Of a stretch of DNA of 64,000 bases, positions 54,166-63,879 are shown piece by piece. A program made the translations under genes and the position numbers. The notes under the pieces were generated by a model. That model saw only the letters and a list, made by a program, of their open reading frames with translations. It was not told where the DNA came from and ran no database searches. This DNA comes from Aestuariirhabdus litorea. GTDB lineage: Bacteria; Pseudomonadota; Gammaproteobacteria; Pseudomonadales; Aestuariirhabdaceae. The stretch lies in the NCBI RefSeq assembly GCF_003864255.1, contig NZ_QWEZ01000001.1, forward strand, positions 744,001 to 808,000. Direction: 5' to 3'. Within the stretch, counting starts at the first letter, position 1, and the number at the start of each line of letters is the position of its first letter.

Positions 54166-55485
54166 GGGCGCGGGCCCCTCACAGCCGCACCCTGATACCA
54201 CGTATTCGAAATGGACTCCTTCGGGCTCCGGTATCAGGGTAAGGCTTTCACCGAAGCGTTTTTTAATCAGGTTGTAGATAATCGAGAGGCCGAGCCCGGT
54301 GCTGCCCGTCTCGCGGGAAGTGGTGAAAAAGGGGTCGAACACTTTTGCTTGAATCCCATCCTCAATACCGCATCCATTGTCCCGGTAGTCGACCTTGAAT
54401 CGGTTCTGGTCCATCGGGGTGATGGTGACGGTGATCTGGTTCCGGTCCTGCTCGGTACGCTCCCGAAAACCGTGTTTGACGCTGTTGTCCACCAGGTTGG
54501 TGAGTATCTGCGCATGGGCACCCGGGAAGGTGTTAATGAGGCCATCACCCACACTGTGAATCTCCAGCTGTACCTTTTTCTTTTTCAGAAGCGGGGAAAG
54601 CGTCGAGGCGACCTGCCTGTAATAGTCCCCCAAGGGTATCTGTTCGCAGTCGTTGGAGTGCTGGTCAGCGGCGGTTTTCTTGAAATTCCGCACCAACTCG
54701 CAGGCGCGCTCCAGATTACTCTCAATCATTGCTGAGCCTTCGGCAAAGGTGTCGAGGAAATGGCTCATCTCCTGGGAGGAGAGCGTTTTGTTGTCGAACC
54801 CCTGTTTAAGTTTATGGTAAGCCGACTGCAGGTGGCTGTGGGCTGTGATGGCCACACCCAGAGGGGTGTTGACCTCATGGGCAACACCCGCCACCAGGTG
54901 CCCCAGGGCCGCCAGCTTTTCCGACTCCACCAGCTGTTCCTGGGCGGTGTTGAGGTTGTCGAGAGCGGTTTGCAGCTCCTGGGTGCGCAGCTTGACCCGC
55001 TCCTCCAGGGTGTCGGCGTATTCCGAACGCTCGATCTCGCTGGCGATACGGCCTGAAAAGATCTTGAACAGGGTCAGGGTTTGCTCTTCGTTTCGGATCG
55101 GTTGCTCGTAGAGAGCCACAATAATGCCGAGTACATCACCCTGGGAGTCGTGCAGGGGGGTTCCCAGATAGCCCTCGATCTTCATGTCGAGCAGCAGCTG
55201 ATCGTCGGGGTAGTGTTCGCAGATACCGCTGGGGTAGCAGCAGATGGAGTCGTCTGCCGCGTTAGCACAAGGGGTGTGTTCCAGGGAGTATTCAAAATTG
55301 TCGGCCAGCTCGCCGTGGGCAACCAGGGCGATGGTGCGTGAAGTGTATTTTTGTCGGTCGAGCCGGGCAATAAAGGTGTAGTCGGCGCCGATCACCTTGT
55401 GTAGCTGCAGGGTGATTCGATTAAAAAACGCTTCTCCATAGGTGTTGGAGACACCTTCAATAATCTCTCGCAGTAGGGTCTCCAT
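54160..55485 (-). CDS. GAF-domain sensor histidine kinase
   Basis: A 441-residue cytoplasmic kinase: GAF sensor (about 15-160) with cysteine-rich CANAADDSICCYPSGICEHY, a coiled coil (about 155-190), HisKA-like region with GVAHEVNTPLG (phospho-acceptor His near 206), and HATPase with NLVDNSVKHGF, DNGCGI and STGLGLSII. The GAF cysteines could bind a metal or sense redox. It overlaps the upstream HD-GYP gene by one base (TGATG) with GGAGGAGG before it, so kinase and regulator are made together. Confidence 0.9.
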   Translation of the reverse strand: METLLREIIEGVSNTYGEAFFNRITLQLHKVIGADYTFIARLDRQKYTSRTIALVAHGELADNFEYSLEHTPCANAADDSICCYPSGICEHYPDDQLLLDMKIEGYLGTPLHDSQGDVLGIIVALYEQPIRNEEQTLTLFKIFSGRIASEIERSEYADTLEERVKLRTQELQTALDNLNTAQEQLVESEKLAALGHLVAGVAHEVNTPLGVAITAHSHLQSAYHKLKQGFDNKTLSSQEMSHFLDTFAEGSAMIESNLERACELVRNFKKTAADQHSNDCEQIPLGDYYRQVASTLSPLLKKKKVQLEIHSVGDGLINTFPGAHAQILTNLVDNSVKHGFRERTEQDRNQITVTITPMDQNRFKVDYRDNGCGIEDGIQAKVFDPFFTTSRETGSTGLGLSIIYNLIKKRFGESLTLIPEPEGVHFEYVVSGCGCEGPAPP

Positions 55486-57020
55486 CAGACCTCCTCCTGT
55501 AAGGCCACCTGATTGCTTAGCTCAAGTAGTCGATCAAAGTGGTTAACGGCCAATTGCGACAGTTGGGGGTCGAACGCTTTTCCCTGTTGCTCAGTGAGGT
55601 AAGTCCGGATCTCGTGGTCGGGCCAGGGTTTTCGGTAAGGTCGCTCGGCCCTCAGGCATTCGATGCGGTCGGCGATGGCTACGATACGAGCCTCAACAGG
55701 GATCTCCTCGCCCTTGAGACCCTCCGGGTAGCCGCTACCATCCCAATTTTCATGATGGTGGCGAGCGATGCGGGCGCCGGCCTTGGCGATTACACCCTTA
55801 CCGCGTGCGAGGATTTCTCCCCCCGCCACCGGGTGCTGTCGGACCAGGAGCCACTGTTCGTCGTTCAGGGGCCCCGGTGTTGAGAGCACGGACTCGGGGA
55901 CGGTTATCATTCCGATGTCATGCAGGGCAGCGGCGATACCGATGACCCGGGCAAAGGGTTCACTCAATCCCAGGGTAAGGGCGATAAACTCGCTCATGCG
56001 TGCCACCCGCTCGGTGTGATGGGCGGTCTGGGGGCTACGGCTTTCGATGGCACCGCCAATGAGATAGATCAGGTCCTGCTCGATCTCATTGTGGTTGGTG
56101 AGGCTCTCCAGAATCAGTGACACATTGGCTGTGTACATATCGAGCAGCTCCACCTGAAGCTGGTCGGTACTGTTCTCGTGCTCCACATAGAGCACAGAGG
56201 CGGTCTGGTTGAGGGTTTCGTAATAGCCAGCGAAAAAGTGCTCTCCTACATTATGCTGTCGGGTTTTAAACGTGTGATGGATGCGGTCACGCACCTCGGC
56301 TGACAGGTCGTCATTATCCAGGTTCCCGGTGCAACAGATGTACTTCCCGGTGCAGGCGATCACCAGGTCCCGTGATTCGCTGTAGACATCTTCGGCGGTG
56401 TGGGCGATGTAGAGTGCGGAGCTTTCCAGCTCCATCAGTGTGAGCAGGTTATCCAGGGCTGCCGAGCCGAAGGACTTAAGGCGTCGTATCTTCAGCATGT
56501 CATTGGAGGCTTCGATCAGGCGGCGCAGCCCTTCCAGGCTTTTCTTGATGGTGATGATATCGCGGTAACCGCGTATACCCGCATACAGCGTGGAGATCAT
56601 CTTGTTGGCGACAAAGTCGGTCTTCTCCTTATAGCCATTGATGTCATAGTCACGGATCACCTCTTCCTCCGGTGCCTGTCCGGCCTGGCCGGTGCGCAGG
56701 ATCAGCCGAATACACTGGTTTTTCAGGTCGGTGCGTATCCAGTGCACAAGATCGAGCCCCGCGTGCTCGGTTTCCATGACCACGTCAACAAAGGCCAGCG
56801 CAATCTCCTTGTCACTGGCCAGTATTTCCCGTGCTTCGGCAGCTGAGTAGGCCGAGAGCAGCTCGATTCGTCGATGCTCGACCTCCAGCCCCCCTAATAC
56901 CATGCGGGTGACCTGGTGGATGGCCTGGTCGTCATCGACCACCAGCACGCGCCAGCTTTTCTCCGCCTGCACAGGGACAACGAGCTCTTCGGGCTCATCG
57001 CTAAACATAAAATCAGACAT
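55485..57020 (-). CDS. Response regulator with DUF3369 and HD-GYP domains
   Basis: A 511-residue protein: receiver (about 22-150; acidic pocket DDD, phospho-Asp in LAFVDVVMETEH), DUF3369 (about 165-310) and HD-GYP c-di-GMP phosphodiesterase (about 320-500) with HD in AALHDIGMI, the HHHENWDGSGYPEGLKG motif and the RIVAIADRIE block. It should hydrolyse c-di-GMP under control of the coupled GAF kinase. This is the known DUF3369-HD-GYP layout. Confidence 0.92.
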   Translation of the reverse strand: MSDFMFSDEPEELVVPVQAEKSWRVLVVDDDQAIHQVTRMVLGGLEVEHRRIELLSAYSAAEAREILASDKEIALAFVDVVMETEHAGLDLVHWIRTDLKNQCIRLILRTGQAGQAPEEEVIRDYDINGYKEKTDFVANKMISTLYAGIRGYRDIITIKKSLEGLRRLIEASNDMLKIRRLKSFGSAALDNLLTLMELESSALYIAHTAEDVYSESRDLVIACTGKYICCTGNLDNDDLSAEVRDRIHHTFKTRQHNVGEHFFAGYYETLNQTASVLYVEHENSTDQLQVELLDMYTANVSLILESLTNHNEIEQDLIYLIGGAIESRSPQTAHHTERVARMSEFIALTLGLSEPFARVIGIAAALHDIGMITVPESVLSTPGPLNDEQWLLVRQHPVAGGEILARGKGVIAKAGARIARHHHENWDGSGYPEGLKGEEIPVEARIVAIADRIECLRAERPYRKPWPDHEIRTYLTEQQGKAFDPQLSQLAVNHFDRLLELSNQVALQEEV

Positions 57021-57268
57021 GTTTGGGAATCCTTCCTCATACGCTGGAATCCGTCTAGGGCTCGCTTCACCCAGACCCTGCCTTTAGACTGTACACAGGT
57101 GGGCCCTGTGGGTTGTCGAAAAACGCCTAGACTCCTTTGCATTCTAGACGGTAGAAGCGGAGATAGGAGGCTGGACCTGTGTTAAAAGGGAGAACGGGGC
57201 ACGCGGTGGCCATGCTGTGGCAGGGTTAACAGAATGGGTGATCAAGGGAAAGCGTACAGGGGGAATCG

Positions 57269-58576
57269 GTGCAACAAGTGGAGTGTCTGAGACGACTTTT
57301 TAAGCAAGGAGCAGAGAGCGGCAAACACTGCCCCTGGGTGGCGGCCGGGTTGCCTGTGGCGCTGGCACTGCTGCTATCGCTTCCTGTTCCGCCGCTGGCT
57401 GCTGATGAGGGGGTGTTGGGGAGTGCAGAGTTTGCCAGTGAGGCGGGTGAAAGCCGGGCGCCGGAGCCAGCGCCCCGGGCTGCCAAGCCTTCGGCCGAGC
57501 CCATCGAACAGCAGGTAAAGCCCCGTGCGGCACAGGATAAACCATTCGAAATCCTGGGGCAGTCGATCGCCCCCGGTAGCCGGGAGCCGGTGACTTGGCC
57601 GGTATCGATCAACAGTATTCAGTTCCAGGTTCCGGTGGTGGTTGCCCACGGCGGCCGGCAGGGGCCGGTGATGTGCATCACGGCTGCCCTGCATGGCGAT
57701 GAGCTGAACGGCATTGAGATTGCGCGCCAGGTGATCTACGGGCTGGAGCCAGACACCCTGGCGGGAACCCTGGTGGTGGTCCCCATCGTCAATATGGAGG
57801 GCTTTATGAAGCAGGAGCGCTACATGGCTGACCGGCGCGACCTCAACCGCTTTTTCCCCGGCGACCCCAAAGGGGTGACTCCGGCGCGCTATGCCCACGG
57901 GCTGTTCCAGAGGGTGATTCTCAAGTGTGACGCCCTGATTGACCTGCACACCGGCTCCTATTATCGGACCAACCTGCCCCAGCTGAGGGCTGACCTGACC
58001 GACGAGCGGGTCGCCCGGATGGTGTCACTGTTCGGCGGAATGACGGTCTTGCACAGCCAGGGAAGCCGGGGGATGTTGCGCAACGCCGCCGTAGAGGAGG
58101 GCATACCGGCGGTGACGATGGAAATTGGAGGCCCCCTTAGCCTGGAACCGGAGGCGGTGGAGTACGGTGTAAAAGCGATCAAGACCTTTTTTGGCGAGCT
58201 GGGGATGACCCGCAGCTTCCGCTTCTGGAGCACCCCCCAGCCGGTTTTCTACGAGTCGGAGTGGGTGTTGGCGGACCACAGCGGGATTCTGCTGGCCGAG
58301 GTCGAGCTGGGGGAAAAGGTGCTCGAGGGGGAGGTGATTGCACAGGTGATCAATCCGGTCACCAACTCCAGCCAGCAGGTGCTGGCCCCCTATTCGGGCA
58401 CCGTGCTGGGGATGGCGGTAAACCAGTTCGTGAGCCCGGGCTATGTGATTTTCAGGATAGGGAAACAGCGTACCGAGGACGAAATGCGTGCCGAGGCGCT
58501 GAGGGACAGTCAGGCGGAGGACTCCACTGACAGAGCGTTGGACCGTCTGGTTGACAGCGAAGAGGAGTTGCCCTGA
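57269..58576 (+). CDS. Exported succinylglutamate desuccinylase/aspartoacylase-like metallohydrolase
   Basis: A 435-residue protein. The N-terminus has a hydrophobic stretch (VALALLLSLPVPPLA) that could be a signal peptide or anchor, then an Ala/Pro/Glu-rich linker (about 48-90), then an AstE/aspartoacylase domain of the M14 fold with zinc ligands in AALHGDELNGIEIA and DLHTGSYYR. A C-terminal beta domain (about 345-415, APYSGTVLGM) resembles lipoyl-like barrels. The start is GTG with AGGGGGA upstream. The substrate is unknown; it may act in the periplasm. Confidence 0.8.
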   Translation: MQQVECLRRLFKQGAESGKHCPWVAAGLPVALALLLSLPVPPLAADEGVLGSAEFASEAGESRAPEPAPRAAKPSAEPIEQQVKPRAAQDKPFEILGQSIAPGSREPVTWPVSINSIQFQVPVVVAHGGRQGPVMCITAALHGDELNGIEIARQVIYGLEPDTLAGTLVVVPIVNMEGFMKQERYMADRRDLNRFFPGDPKGVTPARYAHGLFQRVILKCDALIDLHTGSYYRTNLPQLRADLTDERVARMVSLFGGMTVLHSQGSRGMLRNAAVEEGIPAVTMEIGGPLSLEPEAVEYGVKAIKTFFGELGMTRSFRFWSTPQPVFYESEWVLADHSGILLAEVELGEKVLEGEVIAQVINPVTNSSQQVLAPYSGTVLGMAVNQFVSPGYVIFRIGKQRTEDEMRAEALRDSQAEDSTDRALDRLVDSEEELP

Positions 58577-58585
58577 GGCAATGGC

Positions 58586-59197
58586 TTAGCGCAGGATCAG
58601 GTAGCCTCCGGCGGCGGCCATAATGCTGCCGGAGATACGGTTGAGCCCTTTCATTGCCCGCTCCGAGCGGAAGTAACGGCGCGCCTGGGCGGCGCTGAGG
58701 GCGATCAGCATCAGGCCGGCCATCAGGGCCACCAGGGTCAGTCCGGCCGCCAACGCGATATCGGAGCGGTGGAGGCGGGTGAGATCCATAAAGGTGGGCA
58801 GGAACGCGATATAAAAGAGAATCACCTTGGGGTTGGAGGCGGAGATCAGGAACCCCTGTACGAAGCTCATCCCCTGGTGACGCTTACGCGGATAGTCACC
58901 GACCGCCAGCGACGCCGGCTGGCGCCACATTATCCAGCCGAGGTAGATCAGGTAACCGGCTCCCACCCAGCGAATCAGGGTAAAGAGACCGCTCCAGTTA
59001 TCCGCGATCGCCGCCAGTCCCAGGCAGGCCAATACCAGGTAGATGATATCGCTGATGGTCATGCCCAGTGCCAGGGTAAAACAGCTTGAGGCCCCTTCGT
59101 TCATGGCGCGGGCCAGAATGGCGAACACGCCGGGTCCGGGGGTGACACCAAAGATAAAAATCGCGATAAAAAAGGTGAGGGCACTTTCCACTGACAT
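58586..59197 (-). CDS. LysE/RhtB family amino-acid exporter
   Basis: A 203-residue protein with six predicted spans. The family motif GVTPGPGVFAILARAMNEG is near the N-terminus, and the block GFLISASNPKVILFYIAFLP is diagnostic. Members export lysine, homoserine, threonine or similar compounds. The gene is monocistronic and 121 bp before tRNA-Asn. Confidence 0.9.
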   Translation of the reverse strand: MSVESALTFFIAIFIFGVTPGPGVFAILARAMNEGASSCFTLALGMTISDIIYLVLACLGLAAIADNWSGLFTLIRWVGAGYLIYLGWIMWRQPASLAVGDYPRKRHQGMSFVQGFLISASNPKVILFYIAFLPTFMDLTRLHRSDIALAAGLTLVALMAGLMLIALSAAQARRYFRSERAMKGLNRISGSIMAAAGGYLILR

Positions 59198-59274
59198 ACT
59201 GCTATCCCTGCTGGGGCGTTGAATCCTGCACTCCTTATACGGGATTAGGGCGAGGGCTAAAAGGGGGGAGAAAT

Positions 59275-59310
59275 AAAAAAAGCGAAGCCGACAGGATCAG
59301 CTTCGCTTTT
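59275..59310 (-). terminator. Rho-independent terminator after tRNA-Asn
   Basis: Minus-strand stem AGCGAAGC with GCTTCGCT, 11-nt loop, then seven T. It starts 9 bp after the tRNA end. Confidence 0.88.
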
Positions 59311-59318
59311 GGTATAGA

Positions 59319-59394
59319 TGGCTCCCCGAGCTGGACTCGAACCAGCGACCCAATGATTAACAGTCATTTGCTCTACCAACTGAGCTATCGGGGA
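59319..59394 (-). tRNA. tRNA-Asn (GTT)
   Basis: A 76-nt cloverleaf with encoded CCA. The acceptor stem TCCCCGA pairs with TCGGGGA, the D-arm reads GCTCAGTTGGTAGAGC, the anticodon loop is CTGTTAA with GTT, and the T-arm is GCTGGTTCGAGTCCAGC. Confidence 0.97.
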
Positions 59395-59493
59395 ACTGCT
59401 TGGGAGGCGCTATATTAATGACTCCCTTGCATGGGGTCAACACCCCGGAGTCAGCAGAAAACGAGGCAGTCACGAAGGCGATACATGGGTGGC

Positions 59494-61572
59494 CTAGAGC
59501 AGGGGGGCAAGCTCTTTCTGCAGGCTGGCGGGAACCAGCGCAAAGTGGTTGAACTTCATCGAGAAGAAGCCCCGCCCGTGGCTGAGTGAGCGGAGTCGGG
59601 TGGTGAAGCCGAACATCTCCGCCAGGGGTACCTTTCCACGCACGATCTGGGCCTGTGTGTCGGTACCGGTACTTTCCTCCACCCGGCAACGGATCTGGGC
59701 CAGCAGGCTGAGCAGGTCTCCGAGGTTTTCTTCGGGTACGTTGACCTCCAGGTCGAAAATAGGCTCCAGCAGGCGAGGGCCAGCTTCATGGATGGCACGC
59801 TTGATGGCGATGGCGGCGGCACTGCGGAACGCCTGCTCGCTGGAGTCCACTTCGTGGCTGGACCCGCCCACCAGTGCCACCTCGATATCGGTGATGTCGT
59901 GGCCGCCGATCAGGCCACAGCTGATGCCGTCCCTGAGCCCCTTCTCGACCGCCGGGATAAACTCCGTTGGTATGAGCCCTCCCTTGACCTGGTTGAGGAA
60001 GCGAAAGCCGCTGCCTCGCTCGGCCGGGTGAACATCGATGACCACATCGCCATACTGCCCGTGGCCTCCGCTCTGGTGAATCAGGCGACCCCGGATACCC
60101 AGCACCGGGTCCGTGATGGTCTCCTTGTAGCTGACCTTGGGGCGGCCGGTCCGGACCGAGACATGGTGCTCCCGCTGCAGTCGCTCCACCAGTACCTCCA
60201 GGTGCAACTCCCCCATGCCCGAGAGGATGGTCTGGCCGCTCTCCTCATCGGTATGGACCCGGAAGGTAGGGTCCTCCTCCGCCAGGTTGGCCAGGGCCTG
60301 GCTGATCGCATCGCGATCCTGGTGGGTGGCCGGTTCCAGGGCGATCTTGACCACCGGTTCCGGGAACTCGATGGTCTCGAGCAGGATGGGGCTCTCACGG
60401 CTGCAGAGGGTGTCACCTGTGTAGACCCCCTTGAGGCCGATGATGGCGTCGATCTCGCCGGCGGGCACCTCGTCGATGTTTTCCCGGCGATCGGCGTAGA
60501 CCCGTACCATGCGTCCGATTCGCTCCTCATGCTGGCGGGAGGGGACCCACACTTTCTGGCCGTTTTTAAGGGTTCCGGAGTAGACCCTCACATAGGCCAT
60601 TTGACCGGCGTAGGCATCGGACACCACCTTGAAAACCAGTGCTGCCAGTGGTGCTTCGCTGCTGGCGGGCAGGCGGACACGCTCGTCACGGTCGGGGTGC
60701 CTGCCCTCCACTTCGTCAACGTCAGCGGGCGAGGGGAGGTAATCGACGATGGCGTCGAGCAGGGGCTGTACACCCAGGTTTCGCAGGCAGGCGCCGCACA
60801 GCAGGGGGAAGAGTCGACCACTGAGGGTAGCCCGGCGGATGGCGGCTTGTATCTCCGCTACCTGCAGAGGGGCACCCTCCAGGTAGCGATCCAACAGGAT
60901 CTCATCCTCTTCGGCGATCCGCTCAATGAGGCGTGTGCGGGCGGCTTCGCTGGTGGCGAGCAGGGACTCCGGAATCGGCTCCTCGCGGACCTCGCTGCCC
61001 AGCTCCCCCTCCCAGTAAAGGGCGCGCAGGCTGAGCAGGTCAATAACGCCGCTGAAGGACTGCTCGCTGCCGATCGGTAACTGGAGTGGCAGCGGCTCGC
61101 AGCCCAGGCGGCGGGCAAAGCTGGCAATGCTGTTGTCGAAGTTGGCGCCCGTGCGGTCCATCTTGTTGATAAAACAGAGGCGTGGCACCCGATGCAGGTC
61201 CGCTTGCCGCCAGACAGTCTCGCTCTGGGGCTCGATCCCCTTCACCGCATCGATCAACACTACGCTCCCATCGAGGACACGCAGGGCGCGCTCCACTTCG
61301 GCCGTAAAGTCGATATGTCCGGGCGTATCGATGATGTTGAGCTGGTGCTCGCGCCAGCTGGTGGTGATCGCCGCCGAGACAATGGTTATGCCCCTTTCGC
61401 GCTCCTGCGCCATCCAGTCCGTGACGGTGTTGCCCGCATCCACATTGCCCATCTGGTGGGTGAAGCCACTGTAAAAAAGGACCCGCTCGCTGAGCGTGGT
61501 TTTGCCCGCGTCGATGTGTGCAATAAATCCGATATTGCGGATTTTCGCCATGGGATAGTGCCGGTTGTCCAT
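59494..61572 (-). CDS. fusA: Elongation factor G paralogue
   Basis: A 692-residue translational GTPase with all five EF-G domains. G1 is AHIDAGKTTLSER, G2/switch RERGITIVSAA, G3 DTPGH, G4 NKMD. Domain IV shows GGHGQYGDVVIDVHP with tip residues kept. It stands far from rpsL/rpsG genes, and the Leu in place of Thr in GKTTLSE departs from housekeeping FusA, so it is probably a second EF-G (translocation or recycling variant). GGGGGAG lies just before the ATG at 61572; ATG 61551 has no site. Confidence 0.9.
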   Translation of the reverse strand: MDNRHYPMAKIRNIGFIAHIDAGKTTLSERVLFYSGFTHQMGNVDAGNTVTDWMAQERERGITIVSAAITTSWREHQLNIIDTPGHIDFTAEVERALRVLDGSVVLIDAVKGIEPQSETVWRQADLHRVPRLCFINKMDRTGANFDNSIASFARRLGCEPLPLQLPIGSEQSFSGVIDLLSLRALYWEGELGSEVREEPIPESLLATSEAARTRLIERIAEEDEILLDRYLEGAPLQVAEIQAAIRRATLSGRLFPLLCGACLRNLGVQPLLDAIVDYLPSPADVDEVEGRHPDRDERVRLPASSEAPLAALVFKVVSDAYAGQMAYVRVYSGTLKNGQKVWVPSRQHEERIGRMVRVYADRRENIDEVPAGEIDAIIGLKGVYTGDTLCSRESPILLETIEFPEPVVKIALEPATHQDRDAISQALANLAEEDPTFRVHTDEESGQTILSGMGELHLEVLVERLQREHHVSVRTGRPKVSYKETITDPVLGIRGRLIHQSGGHGQYGDVVIDVHPAERGSGFRFLNQVKGGLIPTEFIPAVEKGLRDGISCGLIGGHDITDIEVALVGGSSHEVDSSEQAFRSAAAIAIKRAIHEAGPRLLEPIFDLEVNVPEENLGDLLSLLAQIRCRVEESTGTDTQAQIVRGKVPLAEMFGFTTRLRSLSHGRGFFSMKFNHFALVPASLQKELAPLL

Positions 61573-61743
61573 AGCTCCCCCGAAGTTTCCCCTAGAGGAT
61601 AGATGAAGGGGATGGCCCTTGCCGACAGGATCGCGCGGGGCGTGAAACAGTGGTCAAAGCGGGAGGGATTTCTATAATGGCCTGCAGCGGAGCGGCGCGG
61701 GCTAATGACTCGACTATGCTGACAGAGTAAGACGGAAGGCGTG

Positions 61744-63147
61744 ATGGATACAGAACAACTCTTGCAAAAGGCATTCAGCCTGCTGGCGCGGGGCAAAACA
61801 GGCCCCGCGAGGGCGATCTGCCGTAAGTTGCAGGCCGAGAGCGGGGAGGATTTCAATGTCTGTCACCTGCAGGGGGTGCTGGCCCTGCAGGAGGGGCAGC
61901 TGGAGCTGGCCCAGGCCGCCCTGGAGCGGGCGCTCTCTCTGGCCGCCCCCGGCCAGCGCTCCGACCAGGCGCTCAGCAACCTGGCGTTGGCACTGCATCG
62001 GCAGGGGCGCGACCAGCAGGCGCTGGAGGCGATCGAACAGGCCATCGCGCTTTATCCTCGCGAGCAGGCCTATCACGCCAATATGGGCTATATCGCCGAA
62101 TCCCTCGGCCGCTGGGACCGGATGGAGCAGGCCTTTGCCCTGGCCCTGGAGCTGCAGCCCGCAGAGCCTGAATACCTGTTGGGGCTGGCGGTGGCGCTGC
62201 GGCGCCAGGCGCACTACGACAAAGCCTGGGAGCTGCTCCGTGAACTGGCGGCCGATAGCCCCGACCTGGATATCCAGCGGGAGGCCGTGCTGCTGGAACT
62301 GGCCACCGACCAGCGCGAAGCGGCTCTGGCCAGGGTCCGTTGCATCCTGATGGAGAGCGAGCAAACGGGGCTTGCCACACAGTTCGCCGACTATCTGGCG
62401 GATGAAGGGCAGCTCGATAGCGCCCGCCTGCTCTATCAGCTGGCGCGGGAGCTGGAGCCGGATAATCCCACCATCGAACATATGCTGGCCTCACTGGAGC
62501 GGCGAGCCATACCCCGTGCCGGGGCTCCGGATGAGTACGTGCGGGCCCTCTACGACCAGTACGCCGACCGCTTCGAGCTGCACCTTAAACACCGGCTGCA
62601 ATACGGCGCGCCCGGGTTGATTGTGTCGTGCCTGCTGGAGCAGGGGGTGGAACAGCTGGAGCGGGTACTGGACCTGGGGTGCGGCACAGGCCTGATGGGA
62701 GCAGCGCTCTGCGAAAAGCTGCCCGTGAACCACCTTGCCGGCGTCGATCTGTCGGCCAACATGATCAAGCTGGCCGACAGTAAGGGGGTCTACCACCGCC
62801 TGGAGCAGGCTTCAATCCTGCCTTACCTGCAAGCCAATGAGGCGCGCTGGACCTTGATCTGCGCCGCCGATGTCCTGATCTATCTGGGACACCTGGAGTC
62901 CTGGTTTGCGCTGGTGCGTCGCCGGCTGCAGCCGGGCGGGCTACTGGCCTTCACCATCGAGCAGGGGGAGGCGGAGGGCGTCTCACTGCTCGCCAATGGG
63001 CGCTACCAGCACCACCCGCTATACATAGAGCAGCTGGCCCAGGAGAACGGGCTGGTTGAGTTGCACTCCGCCGAACTGATGCTGCGCAAGGAGAGGGGGG
63101 AGGAGGTTCTGGGGCGCCTTTACCTTTTCCGCTACGTCACCGCCTAG
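61744..63147 (+). CDS. TPR-containing SAM methyltransferase
   Basis: A 467-residue protein: four to six TPR repeats (about 5-240) and a class I methyltransferase domain (about 260-467) with LYDQYADRFELHLKHRLQYG and motif I VLDLGCGTGLMGAAL, the architecture of the COG4976 group. Substrate unknown; the TPRs suggest a protein partner. The ATG at 61744 is preferred, with GGAAGG upstream; a GTG lies immediately before it in the same frame. Confidence 0.88.
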   Translation: MDTEQLLQKAFSLLARGKTGPARAICRKLQAESGEDFNVCHLQGVLALQEGQLELAQAALERALSLAAPGQRSDQALSNLALALHRQGRDQQALEAIEQAIALYPREQAYHANMGYIAESLGRWDRMEQAFALALELQPAEPEYLLGLAVALRRQAHYDKAWELLRELAADSPDLDIQREAVLLELATDQREAALARVRCILMESEQTGLATQFADYLADEGQLDSARLLYQLARELEPDNPTIEHMLASLERRAIPRAGAPDEYVRALYDQYADRFELHLKHRLQYGAPGLIVSCLLEQGVEQLERVLDLGCGTGLMGAALCEKLPVNHLAGVDLSANMIKLADSKGVYHRLEQASILPYLQANEARWTLICAADVLIYLGHLESWFALVRRRLQPGGLLAFTIEQGEAEGVSLLANGRYQHHPLYIEQLAQENGLVELHSAELMLRKERGEEVLGRLYLFRYVTA

Positions 63148-63171
63148 TTGTCGAAAGTTAGCTGCTCCCTC

Positions 63172-63199
63172 TTGGATTTCGAGCGCGTTTAGTTATAGA
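63172..63199 (+). promoter_or_regulatory. Promoter of tRNA-Pro
   Basis: TTGGAT (63172-63177), 16-bp spacer, TATAGA (63194-63199). A small hairpin CCAGCCG/CGGCTGG lies between the -10 box and the tRNA. Confidence 0.55.
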
Positions 63200-63235
63200 A
63201 TTCAGCCACCCAGCCGTTCGGCTGGCGTTCCAAGT

Positions 63236-63312
63236 CGGTGTGTAGCGCAGCCTGGTAGCGCACGTCCTTCGGGAGGACGGGGTCGGAGGTTCGAATCCTC
63301 TCACACCGACCA
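63236..63312 (+). tRNA. tRNA-Pro (CGG)
   Basis: A 77-nt cloverleaf with encoded CCA. Acceptor CGGTGTG pairs with CACACCG, the D-arm is GCGCAGCCTGGTAGCGC, the anticodon loop TTCGGGA has CGG, and the T-arm is GGAGGTTCGAATCCTC. Confidence 0.97.
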
Positions 63313-63606
63313 CTAAACCACGCCTTTCGCCGATCGCGGTCACTAACTGAGACTGCAGTGGCACTCAAAGCGGCGCCCAAATTATGCCCTGTCTGCTGGC
63401 TTGAGGCGGGCGATCCCTGGTGCAATAAGTCCGTTCCGATCCCCCCCAATTGCGACTTTCCAGAAAGCTGAACCGGTCAGCGATCGCGTGCTTTTTTTAT
63501 GAGCCGCTGCCAATGGCTGTTGAGGTGGTCCCGGGTATAGCGGTTGCCGCGCCGCGAGGGGGAAGAATATCAGTGCCGGTATCGGGCCCTTTGGTCCGGT
63601 TAGGCG

Positions 63607-63798
63607 TTAGTCTGCTCCCGGCAGGTCCTTTGTCCTTGCCTGCTGGCGCTGTCGAGCTCGGTCCAGAATCTGGCGCCGTTGCTCTTCGCTGGCCTGGTGC
63701 CAGAGAGTAATCTCCTCCAGGCTGCGGGCGCACCCCAGGCAGATATCCTGATCATCCAGGCAGCAGTTTCTGATGCAGGGGGAGGTCACCTTGGTCAT
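63607..63798 (-). CDS. DUF1289 domain protein
   Basis: A 63-residue protein with the DUF1289 signature SPCIRNCCLDDQDICLGCARSLEEITLW; its four conserved cysteines probably bind zinc or a cluster. The rest is a basic helix. Function unknown, widespread in proteobacteria. The 290 bp between it and tRNA-Pro contain no feature I can support. Confidence 0.88.
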   Translation of the reverse strand: MTKVTSPCIRNCCLDDQDICLGCARSLEEITLWHQASEEQRRQILDRARQRQQARTKDLPGAD

Positions 63799-63879
63799 AA
63801 GGGGTATGGTACCCCGGATGGGGACAGCGGTGCGATCGCTTGAGCGGGCAGGGGAAGATGGCCCTGGGGGCGGTCAGGC

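Noticed and set aside
57051-57151. CCGTCTAG/CTAGACGG inverted repeat between the HD-GYP and AstE-like genes
   Set aside because: Eight-base arms 85 bp apart are compatible with chance; no other sign of a site.
63450-63710. 86-residue plus-strand frame opposite the DUF1289 gene
   Set aside because: TTG start, Pro/Gly/Val-rich composition, and it overlaps a clearly conserved gene on the other strand.
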